DNA of 44,177 nt from Gammaproteobacteria bacterium (GCA_027021445.1 JALUUH010000067.1:1-44177), one strand, 5' to 3'; positions 20,438 through 29,332 are shown, counted from the stretch's first letter. Notes: a model not told the origin generated them from the sequence alone. Made by a program: numbers and translations.

Positions 20438-20890
20438 ATGGCCCATTCCGATAGATGTTTTTTGCTGATTGAGGATAACCCTAATGATGAAGAACTTACA
20501 TTACGCGCACTCAAAAAAAACAGTATTTTAAATGAAATTGTTATCGCACGAGATGGTGTTGAAGCACTAGACTATTTGTTTGGAATCGGAGCATACAGCG
20601 GACGGGATATTCAAGTTCAGCCCGAGTTAATACTTTTGGATCTCAAACTACCCAAAATTGACGGCCTTGAAGTATTACGGCAAATTCGATCAAATCCTGC
20701 GACCGCACTACAACCCGTCGTTATATTAACCACATCGAATGAACAAAAAGATATCGCAACGAGTTACCGCTTAGGCGCAAATAGTTATATTCAAAAACCT
20801 GTATTTTTTGAAAACTTTATAACCGCTGTTGGCCAGCTTGGGCTTTATTGGCTAGTATTAAACCAACCACCCAAAAATAGTGAAACCTAA
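20438..20890 (+). CDS. Rcp1-type single-domain response regulator
   Basis: The 150-residue protein is a lone receiver domain. It has the acidic pocket (IEDNPND), phospho-acceptor Asp68 in LLDLKLPK, a Thr pair in VVILTTS, and Lys120 in YIQKP. The long loop between strand 2 and strand 3 (LFGIGAYSGRD) is typical of the Rcp1/CheY-like group that partners phytochrome-type kinases. It starts 8 bases after the giant sensor gene, with a purine-rich site (AAGGAA) before the ATG, so it is almost certainly its direct phosphorylation partner. There is no output domain, so it probably acts as a phosphate shuttle or by binding another protein. Confidence 0.93.
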   Translation: MAHSDRCFLLIEDNPNDEELTLRALKKNSILNEIVIARDGVEALDYLFGIGAYSGRDIQVQPELILLDLKLPKIDGLEVLRQIRSNPATALQPVVILTTSNEQKDIATSYRLGANSYIQKPVFFENFITAVGQLGLYWLVLNQPPKNSET

Positions 20891-20891
20891 T

Positions 20892-22655
20892 ATGCAGAGT
20901 AATACCTTTTCAAGGATTATAAATTCTTCGTACATCGAACCGATTAAATCGTTCGAAGATAAATTAATAAATATTTTAATTATTGAAGATTCAGAAAATG
21001 ATACTTTATTAGTACTCCACGAATTAAAAAAAAATGGTTATACACCTATATCACATAGAGTGGAAACGGCTTCTTCTTTAAAGCTTTCTTTGTCTGAACA
21101 CCAATGGGATATCATTATTTCTGACCATAATATTCCAGGTTTTAATTCTGCATCCGCACTTTCAATTGTTAAATCTACGGATACAGACATACCATTTATC
21201 ATCGTCTCAGGTAGCATAGGAGAAGATCTCGCTGTCGCTGCAATGAAAGCCGGTGCGCACGATTATATCATGAAAGGAAACCTCACTCGATTAGTTCCAG
21301 CCATTGAAAGAGAAATACGCGAATACAAATCTCGCTGTGCTCGTCGTAGTGCTGAGGCTACTATACGCCATATGGCATTTCATGACGCGCTCACGGGCTT
21401 GTCCAATAGAACAGAATTTGAACGACGCTTACAATTAGCCATTGACAACATTTATAATGATAAAAACAAACATGCACTGCTTTATATTGATCTTGATCAA
21501 TTCAAAATAATTAATGATACCTGCGGTCACATAGCAGGTGACGAGTTACTTAGGCAATTAGTCGTTATTCTGGAGCAAATAATACGTGGAAGTGATACGC
21601 TCGCGCGCCTTGGGGGTGATGAGTTTGGTGTATTATTGGAAAGTTGTCCATTAGATCGAGCAATGTTAATCGCAGAAAATTTGCTCAATTCAATTAGAAA
21701 TTTTCGCTTTAGCTGGAATGAAAAAACATTTGTGGTTGGCGCAAGTATTGGTCTGGTGATGATATCCACCACTGAATCGACCATCACAGAAATACTCAGT
21801 GCAGCTGATATGGCCTGTTATACGGCAAAAGACTTAGGCCGAAATCAAGTTCATATCTATCGTGAAGATGATATTGAGCAGATGCAGCGTCGCGGTGACA
21901 TGCAGTGGGTAACACGAATTCAGCACGCATTAGATAATAATCGCCTACAACTTTATAAACAGCGTATATCATCGTTAAAAACCACAAATACATCCCAAGA
22001 ACACTACGAATGTTTGTTACGCCTAGAAGAAATTGATGGCACCATCAATTTGCCCGGATCTTTTATACCTGCAGCAGAACGTTATAACTTGATGCCTACC
22101 ATCGATAGGTGGGTAATTAACAATATATTTTCGCATCTAATGCAAACTCATGATTACAATGCCGGGCCTATTTCTAATAGTATATGTTTTATTAATTTGT
22201 CCGGAGCTTCACTCAGTGATAAAAACATCTTCTCACTTATTCATGATTTACTACAAGAAAGCAAGCTGCCGCCGAGCATGTTCTGTTTTGAGATTACTGA
22301 AACTTTTGCAATCTCAAATCTGTCAGTAGCCATCGACTTTATTAAAGAAATCAGAGCTGAAGGATGCAGTTTTGCACTCGACGATTTTGGATCCGGGTTT
22401 AGTTCTTTTTCTTACCTGCAAACTATTCCATTAGATTATTTAAAAATAGACGGTTCATTTATTCGTGATATGTTAACTGATCCGATTAATTCGGCAATCG
22501 TAGAGTCTATCAATCGTATTGGACATGTTGCGGGATTGAAAACGATCGCTGAGTTTGTTGAGTCAAAAAATACTTTAGTTTCGCTACAAAAAATAGGAAT
22601 TGATTATGCGCAAGGATACGCCATCCATCCGCCTGCACCTATCAAGTACCACTAG
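20892..22655 (+). CDS. Receiver-GGDEF-EAL protein (c-di-GMP turnover)
   Basis: The 587-residue product has a receiver domain (about 25-140, Asp78 in ISDHNIPG). Next is a GGDEF domain with an intact active site (GGDEF 241-245) and an intact inhibitory site RGSD (232-235). Last is an EAL domain with Glu373 in ECLLRL, FEITET, DDFGSG (497-502), LKIDGSF and QGYAI. Both cyclase and phosphodiesterase residues look functional, so direction may depend on phosphorylation. ATG 20892 lies one base after the previous stop; GTG 20880, overlapping it, is the alternative. The stop codon TAG is the CTAG end of a small inserted element, and the protein ends soon after the last EAL motif. Confidence 0.92.
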   Translation: MQSNTFSRIINSSYIEPIKSFEDKLINILIIEDSENDTLLVLHELKKNGYTPISHRVETASSLKLSLSEHQWDIIISDHNIPGFNSASALSIVKSTDTDIPFIIVSGSIGEDLAVAAMKAGAHDYIMKGNLTRLVPAIEREIREYKSRCARRSAEATIRHMAFHDALTGLSNRTEFERRLQLAIDNIYNDKNKHALLYIDLDQFKIINDTCGHIAGDELLRQLVVILEQIIRGSDTLARLGGDEFGVLLESCPLDRAMLIAENLLNSIRNFRFSWNEKTFVVGASIGLVMISTTESTITEILSAADMACYTAKDLGRNQVHIYREDDIEQMQRRGDMQWVTRIQHALDNNRLQLYKQRISSLKTTNTSQEHYECLLRLEEIDGTINLPGSFIPAAERYNLMPTIDRWVINNIFSHLMQTHDYNAGPISNSICFINLSGASLSDKNIFSLIHDLLQESKLPPSMFCFEITETFAISNLSVAIDFIKEIRAEGCSFALDDFGSGFSSFSYLQTIPLDYLKIDGSFIRDMLTDPINSAIVESINRIGHVAGLKTIAEFVESKNTLVSLQKIGIDYAQGYAIHPPAPIKYH

Positions 22656-22818
22656 GAGCCTGTCCGAGAACAGACTGACCTACTGCGGCCAATCCATTGT
22701 GGCCATATTTCCCGATTAAATTCGTTAAAGATGCTCAATATTCGCCTCATTGAGTCGAAAAATCTGACTCAAAATGGTTTGCCCTCGCTACGATCGCTGT
22801 TCTCGGACAAGCTCCTAG
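22652..22818. mobile_element. MITE-like element, CTAG-ended family, 167 bp
   Basis: The ends are 22-bp inverted repeats (22652-22673 and 22797-22818) that match in 21 of 22 positions. They include CTAG followed by GAGCCTGTCCGAGAACAG after one G. CTAG is found at both ends, consistent with a 4-base target duplication. There is no open frame inside. The left end supplies the TAG stop of the GGDEF-EAL gene. A second copy is at 43382-43465; the first 41 bases agree in 37 positions. The ends and target suggest mobilisation by an IS5-like transposase, which is inference; no such gene is in the window. Confidence 0.8.
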
Positions 22819-22872
22819 GAGGTGGAAAGAAAAAATAAAGCTCGTATTTTTTTGGTAGTTTCAACTGAAATA

Positions 22873-25326
22873 TCAAGAAACTCCTTTTGCAGTTAACACT
22901 ATTGCATACTGTTTATCTGTTCCCTTGATATGCTCTGACAACCAATTACTGAGAAACACCAGAAGTTCATCCACTATACCTTCTTCTTGCAGGTTAAACC
23001 GGTCTTGAAGATCAATAATCTGCGCAATAAGTTTTTTATGCTTTTCCTTATGATTCACTAAATCATCATAGTCATTACGTTCCAATAAGCCCTCTTCATA
23101 GCCAAAATGAGAACCCGTATAGTCAACCAAACCTTGTAGAATTCGACCAATGAGATGTCTATTATTGTTGGTTTTTGCATTATAATTTACTTCATTAATC
23201 ATGTTAATCAGAACGCGATGTTGGCGATCTATTTCTTCTATCCCCACGCTGAACGTGTCATCCCAAACGAATAATTCATAACCTTTTATAGCAGCACAGG
23301 CCTCTAAATTTGATTTATTAATTAAAAATCGTTTCAAATGAGATTGAGTTTCGCCCGCCATTGCATTCATTCGCGTACTTCCTTCTACCGTACTCAAGGC
23401 TATTTCCGCTGATTGTTGTGCAGCGTTGGTCATATTAGACACATTATTATTTAAATTAATCGACATATTTCTCTGCTGCTCAGCAGTTGTAGCTATTAAG
23501 CTATTCATTTCACTCATCGAAGAAACAAGATTTGTTACCTCTTGTAAAACCAAACCGGCTTCACTCGCTTGTTCTACACTCATGGAGACTTGCTGATTGC
23601 TGGACTGCATAACCTCTACCGCGTTTGCAGTACCGGCCTGTAATAACTCAATCGTACTTTGTATTTCGAGAGTAGAATCCTGGGTTTTTTTTGCTAAATG
23701 ACGTACTTCATCAGCAACGACTGCAAAACCTCGCCCTTGTTCTCCTGCTCTTGCTGCTTCAATAGCTGCATTTAATGCAAGTAAGTTTGTTTGATCTGCG
23801 ATTTCACGAATAACATTGAGAATGCTACTAATTTTTTGGCTATCTTCTTCAAGTTTAATTATAACACCAGAAACATGTTCAAGCTCACTGGCAAGATGTT
23901 TGATCGAAGCTACGGCTGCTGCGACAACACGCTGACCATTATTTGTTGCCTCACTCGCACGTAGCGCTGATTTTGCAGCGTTTGCAGTATTTTCTGCAAC
24001 ATCCTGGATCGTCGTCGAAAGTTCTTCAATCGATTGGGCAGTCGCAGCACTGTCTTTCACTTGACTGCTGACCGAGTTTTCTGTGAGCTGGCTTGATAGT
24101 GTCAAATTTTTTGCAACATCCACCAGTAAATTACTAATCACTATAACAGATCCAATAGTTTGACTAACTCCCTGAGATATCAAGTTAATAGATGAGTCAA
24201 TCTGCGCCATTTCATCTTGAGTATTTAATTCCAAACGTTCAGTAAGATCGCCATCAGCAATTTTTTTTGAACTGAAAAGCAGCATACTCAGGCTTTTGTG
24301 AATACTGGCATAGAATCCAAATAATAAATAAGCCAATATTGATACCATTACGACAATTACTACTAACGTAATATTTCTTAGTGTTTTATGTTCATTTAGA
24401 TGGCTCTTTAATAGCTGATCAAGCTTAACAATAACAGCATCATATAAATCGAGATTAGCATCGATCAATTGCTTACTTTTTTCCTGGTAAAATTCTACAT
24501 TCGTATTCAATTCGTGTTTTTCTAATAGCTGCTCTTCACTTAAAATAATGAATTGATGCACACTTTCATATGCTAATTGAAATATATTTTCGAGTGATGG
24601 GTATTGTGAAATACTACTCCCTAGGTTTTCTGCAAGAACATCATGACTGAAACGAATTTTATCGAGTAACACAGCTATTTTTTGCTGGGTGACTGGGTTG
24701 ATTAGTCTTTTCGCAGGTATCCTGGCGACTACTACACTTAGTTGCCCTGTATACTCAATTAAAATAGGCAGTTGATTAATCACCGCATCGGTTAGATTCG
24801 CTATTTTTAACTGAGGGTCATGCAACAAATTGCTTTTATGACCGACAAATCTAAGATACGCTTCAATCCTCGCCAACAGCACCGCATGTAATTTAGAACT
24901 TGATTCACGGGTTGATGTTTTTGATTGCTGCAGGATTGTCTTCCACTGTTGCGCAAGATTTTCAGCGCCTCCCCAGGGGCTCATATCATTATACTTTCGT
25001 TCAAGCCCCGTTAGCGTTAATAAATGTGTTGTTATTTCGCTTTGAAGCTTTTTAAGCTGTTCATCAGCTTCCAGTTCGCCGCCTAAATAGAGATCCGTCA
25101 AGGTTTGAGCTTTTAATACACCGACTAATAGCTGTCGTAAAGGAACTAAAAATTCTACTCCTTTACGCTCAGCTTCGATAAAAACGATCTCTTTATTTAA
25201 ATTCGAGAAAGTGATGTAACTTAAAACGACAAGAGGAAATAAGCACAAAGCCAAAATCAAAATAAACTTGCTTCTCAGTCTCAACCGATTCATTAATGAG
25301 ATTGCTGGTAGAAAAAACATCTGCAT
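22873..25326 (-). CDS. Methyl-accepting chemotaxis protein with C-terminal hemerythrin domain
   Basis: The 817-residue protein has an N-terminal membrane helix (about 19-41), a periplasmic helical sensor (about 45-315), and a second helix (about 318-342). A HAMP domain and a cytoplasmic signalling coiled coil follow, with the conserved tip near 505-530 ([20 protein letters not shown]). A bacteriohemerythrin domain is at the C-terminus (about 690-808). All iron ligands of that fold are visible: His703 (DRQH), HFGYEE, HKEKH, and HIKGTD. Such fusions sense oxygen or redox state and signal to CheA. ATG 25326 has a strong site (GGAGG, 6-base spacing). There is no C-terminal CheR pentapeptide. The adjacent c-di-GMP genes fit a motility-control role. 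Confidence 0.93.
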   Translation of the reverse strand: MQMFFLPAISLMNRLRLRSKFILILALCLFPLVVLSYITFSNLNKEIVFIEAERKGVEFLVPLRQLLVGVLKAQTLTDLYLGGELEADEQLKKLQSEITTHLLTLTGLERKYNDMSPWGGAENLAQQWKTILQQSKTSTRESSSKLHAVLLARIEAYLRFVGHKSNLLHDPQLKIANLTDAVINQLPILIEYTGQLSVVVARIPAKRLINPVTQQKIAVLLDKIRFSHDVLAENLGSSISQYPSLENIFQLAYESVHQFIILSEEQLLEKHELNTNVEFYQEKSKQLIDANLDLYDAVIVKLDQLLKSHLNEHKTLRNITLVVIVVMVSILAYLLFGFYASIHKSLSMLLFSSKKIADGDLTERLELNTQDEMAQIDSSINLISQGVSQTIGSVIVISNLLVDVAKNLTLSSQLTENSVSSQVKDSAATAQSIEELSTTIQDVAENTANAAKSALRASEATNNGQRVVAAAVASIKHLASELEHVSGVIIKLEEDSQKISSILNVIREIADQTNLLALNAAIEAARAGEQGRGFAVVADEVRHLAKKTQDSTLEIQSTIELLQAGTANAVEVMQSSNQQVSMSVEQASEAGLVLQEVTNLVSSMSEMNSLIATTAEQQRNMSINLNNNVSNMTNAAQQSAEIALSTVEGSTRMNAMAGETQSHLKRFLINKSNLEACAAIKGYELFVWDDTFSVGIEEIDRQHRVLINMINEVNYNAKTNNNRHLIGRILQGLVDYTGSHFGYEEGLLERNDYDDLVNHKEKHKKLIAQIIDLQDRFNLQEEGIVDELLVFLSNWLSEHIKGTDKQYAIVLTAKGVS

Positions 25327-25514
25327 TCTAGTCCTCCGAATTTTCGAATTTAGTTAAGCTCATAAACGACCGCAATCCGTTGAATTCAACTCAGAATGCT
25401 TAAGTACTAAACATTAGTTCAAGCACTTATAGCCTTGTTTTTAACGACTTCAATTGCGGATTCTTGAGATTACCTGAGTATTTTTTCGAGAGACAACGCA
25501 GAAGCAGCTGTCGA

Positions 25515-25605
25515 GTTAATAGCAGGTCTATTACGAGGAATTTTCTTCTATGTCCCTTGGCTAGGCGCACCCCGAACTGAAGAAGGTGTGCGATAACACC
25601 TAAGC
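25515..25605. repeat. Diverged copy of the 164-bp TATACCCGT repeat
   Basis: Two blocks match the element at 43961-44124. The first is TAATAG-loop-CTATTA followed by CGAGGAATTT (25517-25543 versus 44035-44061). The second is a 24-base block (25578-25601 versus 44078-44101) that agrees in 20 positions. An extra 18 bases separate the blocks here. The inverted ends are not clearly preserved. The small hairpin TAATAG/CTATTA (25517-25522 / 25528-25533) is kept while its loop differs. Confidence 0.6.
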
Positions 25606-25817
25606 CTCAATCGATTAAATTTCAATCATCAATCAAGCCAAGCTTTAGATCATCAGCCTAATAAATGACTTCATCGTTATGGATTACTATTCCACCGGCA
25701 ATTCCCATGGCTATTGTTTTTCTAAAGACACGCTAGATATGTAACTTGAAAGTAACAGTTGAAAAACCAGTAACCCGGCGAAATTTTTAGACTAGCATCA
25801 AGCTAACCCTTATCAAA

Positions 25818-25839
25818 CTAGGCGACTGTCCGAGAACTG
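25818..25839. repeat. Solo inverted-repeat end of the CTAG-ended element
   Basis: This segment matches the 22-base left end of the element at 22652 in 19 of 22 positions, including CTAGG and CTGTCCGAGAAC. No partner end is found. It lies 3 bases from the stop codon of the SH3 gene. Confidence 0.5.
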
Positions 25840-25842
25840 CAT

Positions 25843-27162
25843 TCAACTCGCCAATTTAAAAGAATTTCGCTTCTTTGATATAAGCCCTTGGGCGACTTTG
25901 ATCCGTATCGTCTCGGCGCGTTTTTGCGAATGCGTCATGCTTGTTACACTTCGAAGCTGCAGATACTTATCAATTAAAACCGCCTCCTCCGTATCTCCCC
26001 ATGATTGTGGGTTATCGATTGGCAATTGATTTTTCAGCGATTCAACAGCTTGGGCGAGAATTTTGGGAACATGCCCAGGGCGATTAACATGTTGATCTAA
26101 TAACAAGGCAACACCGTACTCAGAACTCACATAATCTGCAATGTAGAAATTTCCTATTTTTCGATTATCTTGCTGGTAAAAAACAGCAATACGATCGATG
26201 GCATGCAGCGTTTCAATTTCGCGCACATTATTATCAAAACCCGCAGACCAGAAACGATAAGCCCACGCTAAAGTTCGTAGCTTATTTTTATTGTCTTTAT
26301 TGTTCAACAATACACCATTAAGATCAAAATAGCCGCGCATAGCGACACCTTTTCGATTCGTTATCTTCGCGATAGAAAGGCCATATTGCGCAAAGTACTC
26401 TTGGTAAGTCTCAGGATATGTTTTCTGTAATCGATCAAGCAAAGCAGGTAATTCCCCAGCAGCTGTTGTCGCCCCACATGTCCACTGAAATATACCGAAA
26501 GAAAGAAAAGAATTATCCCAAGTATTTATCGCTTCATATTTTCCTTCATTTTCTGATGCAGCTATCATCACGTTTAGTGATGATTTCAATTTAACAGGGA
26601 AACGAGATTGGTTGCTTTCTATATAATCTTTTATACTTGTTTCACCATAATTAAATATTCCCTTTTTATGCTTAGTACCAAACTTCGTGCCATCGGTTGC
26701 GATAGCGGCTTTATCTTGAAAATAAAAACGTCCCTCAGATTGGCGATTTTTTGTATTGTTCTCATTGATATATTTTTTACTCACGTAACCGACTAAATCA
26801 TTGATGGTAACTTTTAACCAATCATCAGTTTGATCAATAATTTCTACCACGCTATCCTTTGGAATAACTTGTAATATTTCACCACTAGGAGAGGCGCGAA
26901 GATTGAGGCGTGAGGCGGAGACCTTTCCGGTCTTCTTGGTTTGTTTTGGAACTTCCTGGTCAGACATAAGCTTAATATATTGCACCGCAACATAACCGGG
27001 TTTGCCTTCTGTTACTACTTGAAGCCAGTCACCTGTGCGTGCAAGAATATCAACACGAGTAAACTTCGGTAAAACCTTTACCACATCTCCACCTGGGGTT
27101 CTTCGCAAATTCAAAAAATCAACAGCGACTTTACCGGAAGCATAAACAGTATCCATTGGCAT
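25843..27162 (-). CDS. Two-SH3-domain protein with a possible lysozyme-like C-terminal domain
   Basis: The 439-residue product has two bacterial SH3 domains, each with the LNLR motif and a GDWLQV or DDWLKV core (about 9-65 and 78-133). A linker and a C-terminal domain (about 170-380) follow. That domain contains ENEGKYEAINTWD (204-216) and SFGIFQWTCG (221-230). This arrangement, an acidic residue before a Gly-rich Gln-Trp segment, resembles lysozyme-like peptidoglycan or glycan hydrolases; Glu204 or Glu206 would be the catalytic candidate. No signal peptide is visible. ATG 27162 has a good site (GGAG). It might be a spanin-free lysin, a secreted effector or a wall enzyme exported unconventionally. 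The hydrolase call is tentative. Confidence 0.7.
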   Translation of the reverse strand: MPMDTVYASGKVAVDFLNLRRTPGGDVVKVLPKFTRVDILARTGDWLQVVTEGKPGYVAVQYIKLMSDQEVPKQTKKTGKVSASRLNLRASPSGEILQVIPKDSVVEIIDQTDDWLKVTINDLVGYVSKKYINENNTKNRQSEGRFYFQDKAAIATDGTKFGTKHKKGIFNYGETSIKDYIESNQSRFPVKLKSSLNVMIAASENEGKYEAINTWDNSFLSFGIFQWTCGATTAAGELPALLDRLQKTYPETYQEYFAQYGLSIAKITNRKGVAMRGYFDLNGVLLNNKDNKNKLRTLAWAYRFWSAGFDNNVREIETLHAIDRIAVFYQQDNRKIGNFYIADYVSSEYGVALLLDQHVNRPGHVPKILAQAVESLKNQLPIDNPQSWGDTEEAVLIDKYLQLRSVTSMTHSQKRAETIRIKVAQGLISKKRNSFKLAS

Positions 27163-27415
27163 TGCTCTCTCCTAGTTGTTAATCTCCACAGAATGAGTGC
27201 TTCAAAAAAATAATTAAGTTGAATGCAAAACAAATTACACTTTTTATTCTTAGCCGCCTATCCTACACTATACACAATTGTTATTACTATCTTTATGTTA
27301 CGGACACATAAACTCCCTCGCTCTTTATTTCTATTGTCTAGATAGCGTTAGACACGTATAGTATTACATCCCGTTAAACACTAAACTAACCCGATTAAAT
27401 TGATAGGTTTTTAAT

Positions 27416-27937
27416 TTGAAAAGATATAATTATTTTTCCTTACAAACATTAACTACATTTTTTATTCTTTCGTTCTCTGCCTTTTCTGTTTGGGCATGTG
27501 AGTTAAAAAACACACATTTAGTACCACACAAAAACGGTACCGTTTTAGACAAACAAAAGAACCTTACTTGGATGCGTTGCACGCTTGGCCAAGAATGGAT
27601 AGCCGACCATTGTGAAGGTTTGTCTACTCGGTTTCCATGGTGGGATTTAAAAAAGAATGTTTCCACCTTCAATGAAGAGGGTGGATTTAACGAAAAAACC
27701 GATTGGCGATTACCAACTAAAAAAGAGTTGGAAACACTCATTGAACCCACTTGCTTTGATCCCGCTATCAATAAAACACTATTCCCTCTCACAGCCCCAA
27801 GTGGATATTGGGCTTCAGATGTATTTAATCATTCCGCACCAAAATACGCTTGGTTGGTATTTTTTCTCCATGGGCAAGCCTATTTTAGCGATAAATCTGT
27901 TGATTGGTTTGTACGTTTAGTAAGAGATGAGAAGTAG
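27416..27937 (+). CDS. DUF1566 (Lcl C-terminal-like) exported protein
   Basis: The 173-residue product has a signal peptide ending near SVWAC (about residue 28). The DUF1566 features that follow are VLDKQKNLTWMRCTLGQ, DWRLPTKKELETLI, YWASDVF and FVRLVRD at the end. DUF1566 domains are seen in exported proteins of unknown, perhaps adhesive, role. The start is TTG 27416, because no in-frame ATG lies before the signal peptide and an AGG stretch sits upstream. It is 10 bases before msrA and may share its transcript. Several Cys could form disulfides or be MsrA-related redox sites; that is inference. Confidence 0.85.
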   Translation: MKRYNYFSLQTLTTFFILSFSAFSVWACELKNTHLVPHKNGTVLDKQKNLTWMRCTLGQEWIADHCEGLSTRFPWWDLKKNVSTFNEEGGFNEKTDWRLPTKKELETLIEPTCFDPAINKTLFPLTAPSGYWASDVFNHSAPKYAWLVFFLHGQAYFSDKSVDWFVRLVRDEK

Positions 27938-27947
27938 AGAATTATAA

Positions 27948-28448
27948 ATGGCCGTTGAACGTGCAGTGTTAGCTGGTGGATGTTTTTGGGGAATGCAAGA
28001 TCTCATTCGAAAACTTAATGGCATAAATTCAACACGTGTCGGTTATACCGGAGGCGATGTTATTAACGCCACTTATCGGAATCATGGCAGTCACGCCGAA
28101 AGCATTGAGATTTTTTTTGATAACGAGATCATTAGTTTTCGTGAAATTCTAGAGTTTTTTTTTCAAATTCATGATCCTACAACGAAAAATCGCCAAGGCA
28201 ATGATCAAGGAGTTTCATACCGGTCAGTCATCTATTATGTTTCTAACGAACAAATGCAAGAGGCATTGCGTACCATTGATGATGTCAATGAATCTAAACT
28301 CTGGCCAGGAAAAGTTGTAACAGAGTTAGCACCAGTGAGTGATTTTTGGGAAGCAGAACCGGAACACCAGGATTATTTAAAACGCAGCCCCAATGGTTAT
28401 ACCTGTCATTTTCCGCGACCCCATTGGGTTTTACCAAAAAAAAATTGA
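27948..28448 (+). CDS. msrA: Peptide-methionine (S)-S-oxide reductase MsrA
   Basis: The 166-residue protein has the active-site motif GCFWG with catalytic Cys12. It also has [19 protein letters not shown] and FFQIHDPT, all standard for MsrA. It reduces the S-form of methionine sulfoxide in proteins using thioredoxin. There is no signal peptide, so it works in the cytosol. A distal resolving cysteine is probably Cys in NGYTCHF near the C-terminus. It follows a DUF1566 gene by 10 bases. Confidence 0.96.
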   Translation: MAVERAVLAGGCFWGMQDLIRKLNGINSTRVGYTGGDVINATYRNHGSHAESIEIFFDNEIISFREILEFFFQIHDPTTKNRQGNDQGVSYRSVIYYVSNEQMQEALRTIDDVNESKLWPGKVVTELAPVSDFWEAEPEHQDYLKRSPNGYTCHFPRPHWVLPKKN

Positions 28449-28483
28449 GCTGATAAAAACACCTGAGTCTTGAAGGAAAAACA

Positions 28484-28528
28484 TTACGCCGCTCTCATGA
28501 CAATTGAAATATTGTGAGCGTAAAGGGG
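28484..28528 (+). terminator. Possible terminator hairpin after msrA
   Basis: An interrupted dyad TTACGC (28484-28489) ... ACAAT (28500-28504) / ATTGT (28511-28515) ... GCGTAA (28518-28523) is followed by AGGGG and five T (28529-28533). The left arm has an unpaired insert, so this could equally be the end of a mobile element. Confidence 0.35.
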
Positions 28529-28673
28529 TTTTTGAATAGGGGGTCTGTTTGCAATAATTGGAGAGATTCTTGCGCTTTCATTAGAAAAAAGAAGCTTGGT
28601 AAAAGTGTGGGGTGGTATGGAAATGTGGGAGCCTGACTGGAAAACAAATATACGTATGAGACTATGCTTCCAT

Positions 28674-29093
28674 CTATTTCTCAAAGGGATTTAAAATATT
28701 TACGCCAGTTCTGAGAAAATCTTTTTCATTACGAGTTACTACAGTCAGGCCATAGATTAATGCGGTTGCAGCAATTTGTTTATCAAGTGCATGCTCGTGA
28801 TGAGGTGAACGTAGTTTCCCCCACATTTGAGCGACATCTTCATCAATTTCTAAAATATTATCTTTGTATTCATTCAAGATAATATGTAGCCATTTTTCCA
28901 ATTGGTTCGCTTGTTTTGTATCACCTCTATGCTGCACTAATTCAACACCTCGTCGCAGCTCACCAATAGTTACAACAGACAAATACAAGTTCACATTATT
29001 TCGAATAGCATCTTTAAAAAATTTAGCGACACCTTTATTAGTACTCGTTTTCTTGCGGATTTCGCTAAGAACACTTGTATCAACTAAATACAT
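28674..29093 (-). CDS. PIN-domain toxin, FitB/VapC type
   Basis: The 139-residue product starts MYLVDTSVLSE, the PIN-domain entry with the first metal-binding Asp. It has the conserved Glu in TIGELRRGVE, then DKQIAATAL and VTRNEKDF with further acidic residues. PIN toxins are Mg-dependent ribonucleases that stop translation. The start is placed at ATG 29093, not at the longer frame start, because the PIN fold begins there and it overlaps the antitoxin end by 14 bases, the usual coupling in these pairs. It forms a toxin-antitoxin operon with the upstream gene. Confidence 0.92.
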   Translation of the reverse strand: MYLVDTSVLSEIRKKTSTNKGVAKFFKDAIRNNVNLYLSVVTIGELRRGVELVQHRGDTKQANQLEKWLHIILNEYKDNILEIDEDVAQMWGKLRSPHHEHALDKQIAATALIYGLTVVTRNEKDFLRTGVNILNPFEK

Positions 29094-29313
29094 CAACGCC
29101 ATCCGAATCATCAATACGGCGAAAATCGCTATCTTCACCAACATTCGGCATCGCCACCAAGAGCTGAGCAAACGACTTTTTCTTAGCCCCTAAAAGAGCT
29201 TGTTTAAGAATTTCGCGATGCTCTGCTTCTGCGCTACGGCCGTGTTTAGCCGCTCGGAGTTTTAAGGCTGTAACCACCTCCGGCTCAAGATCTCGTACTA
29301 AAAGTCTAGTCAT
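29080..29313 (-). CDS. FitA-type ribbon-helix-helix antitoxin
   Basis: The 77-residue protein begins with RLLVRDLEPEVVTALKLRA and HGRSAEAEHREILKQAL, the FitA-like ribbon-helix-helix DNA-binding part. The C-terminal tail (about 45-77) should wrap and inhibit the PIN toxin. ATG 29313 is chosen; GTG 29319, two codons earlier, is possible, since GGAG lies between them and the upstream DNA. It probably represses its own operon through the palindrome at 29333-29349. Confidence 0.9.
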   Translation of the reverse strand: MTRLLVRDLEPEVVTALKLRAAKHGRSAEAEHREILKQALLGAKKKSFAQLLVAMPNVGEDSDFRRIDDSDGVDVFS

Positions 29314-29332
29314 AGTCACAATTCTCCAATAA

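Larger units (their letters stand above)
25327..25842. other. Gene-free stretch with repeat remnants
   Basis: This 516-base gap lies between two minus-strand genes. It has no convincing open frame. It contains a diverged copy of the 164-bp repeat family (about 25515-25605) and a single CTAG-type element end (25818-25839), both listed separately. The promoter of the chemoreceptor gene should lie in about 25330-25450; I cannot pin it. Confidence 0.6.

Noticed and set aside
28484-28684. Minus-strand frame of 66 codons after msrA
   Set aside because: It overlaps the toxin gene end and the dyad, has no ribosome site and no recognised domain; it may be part of a dead element but cannot be supported as a gene.
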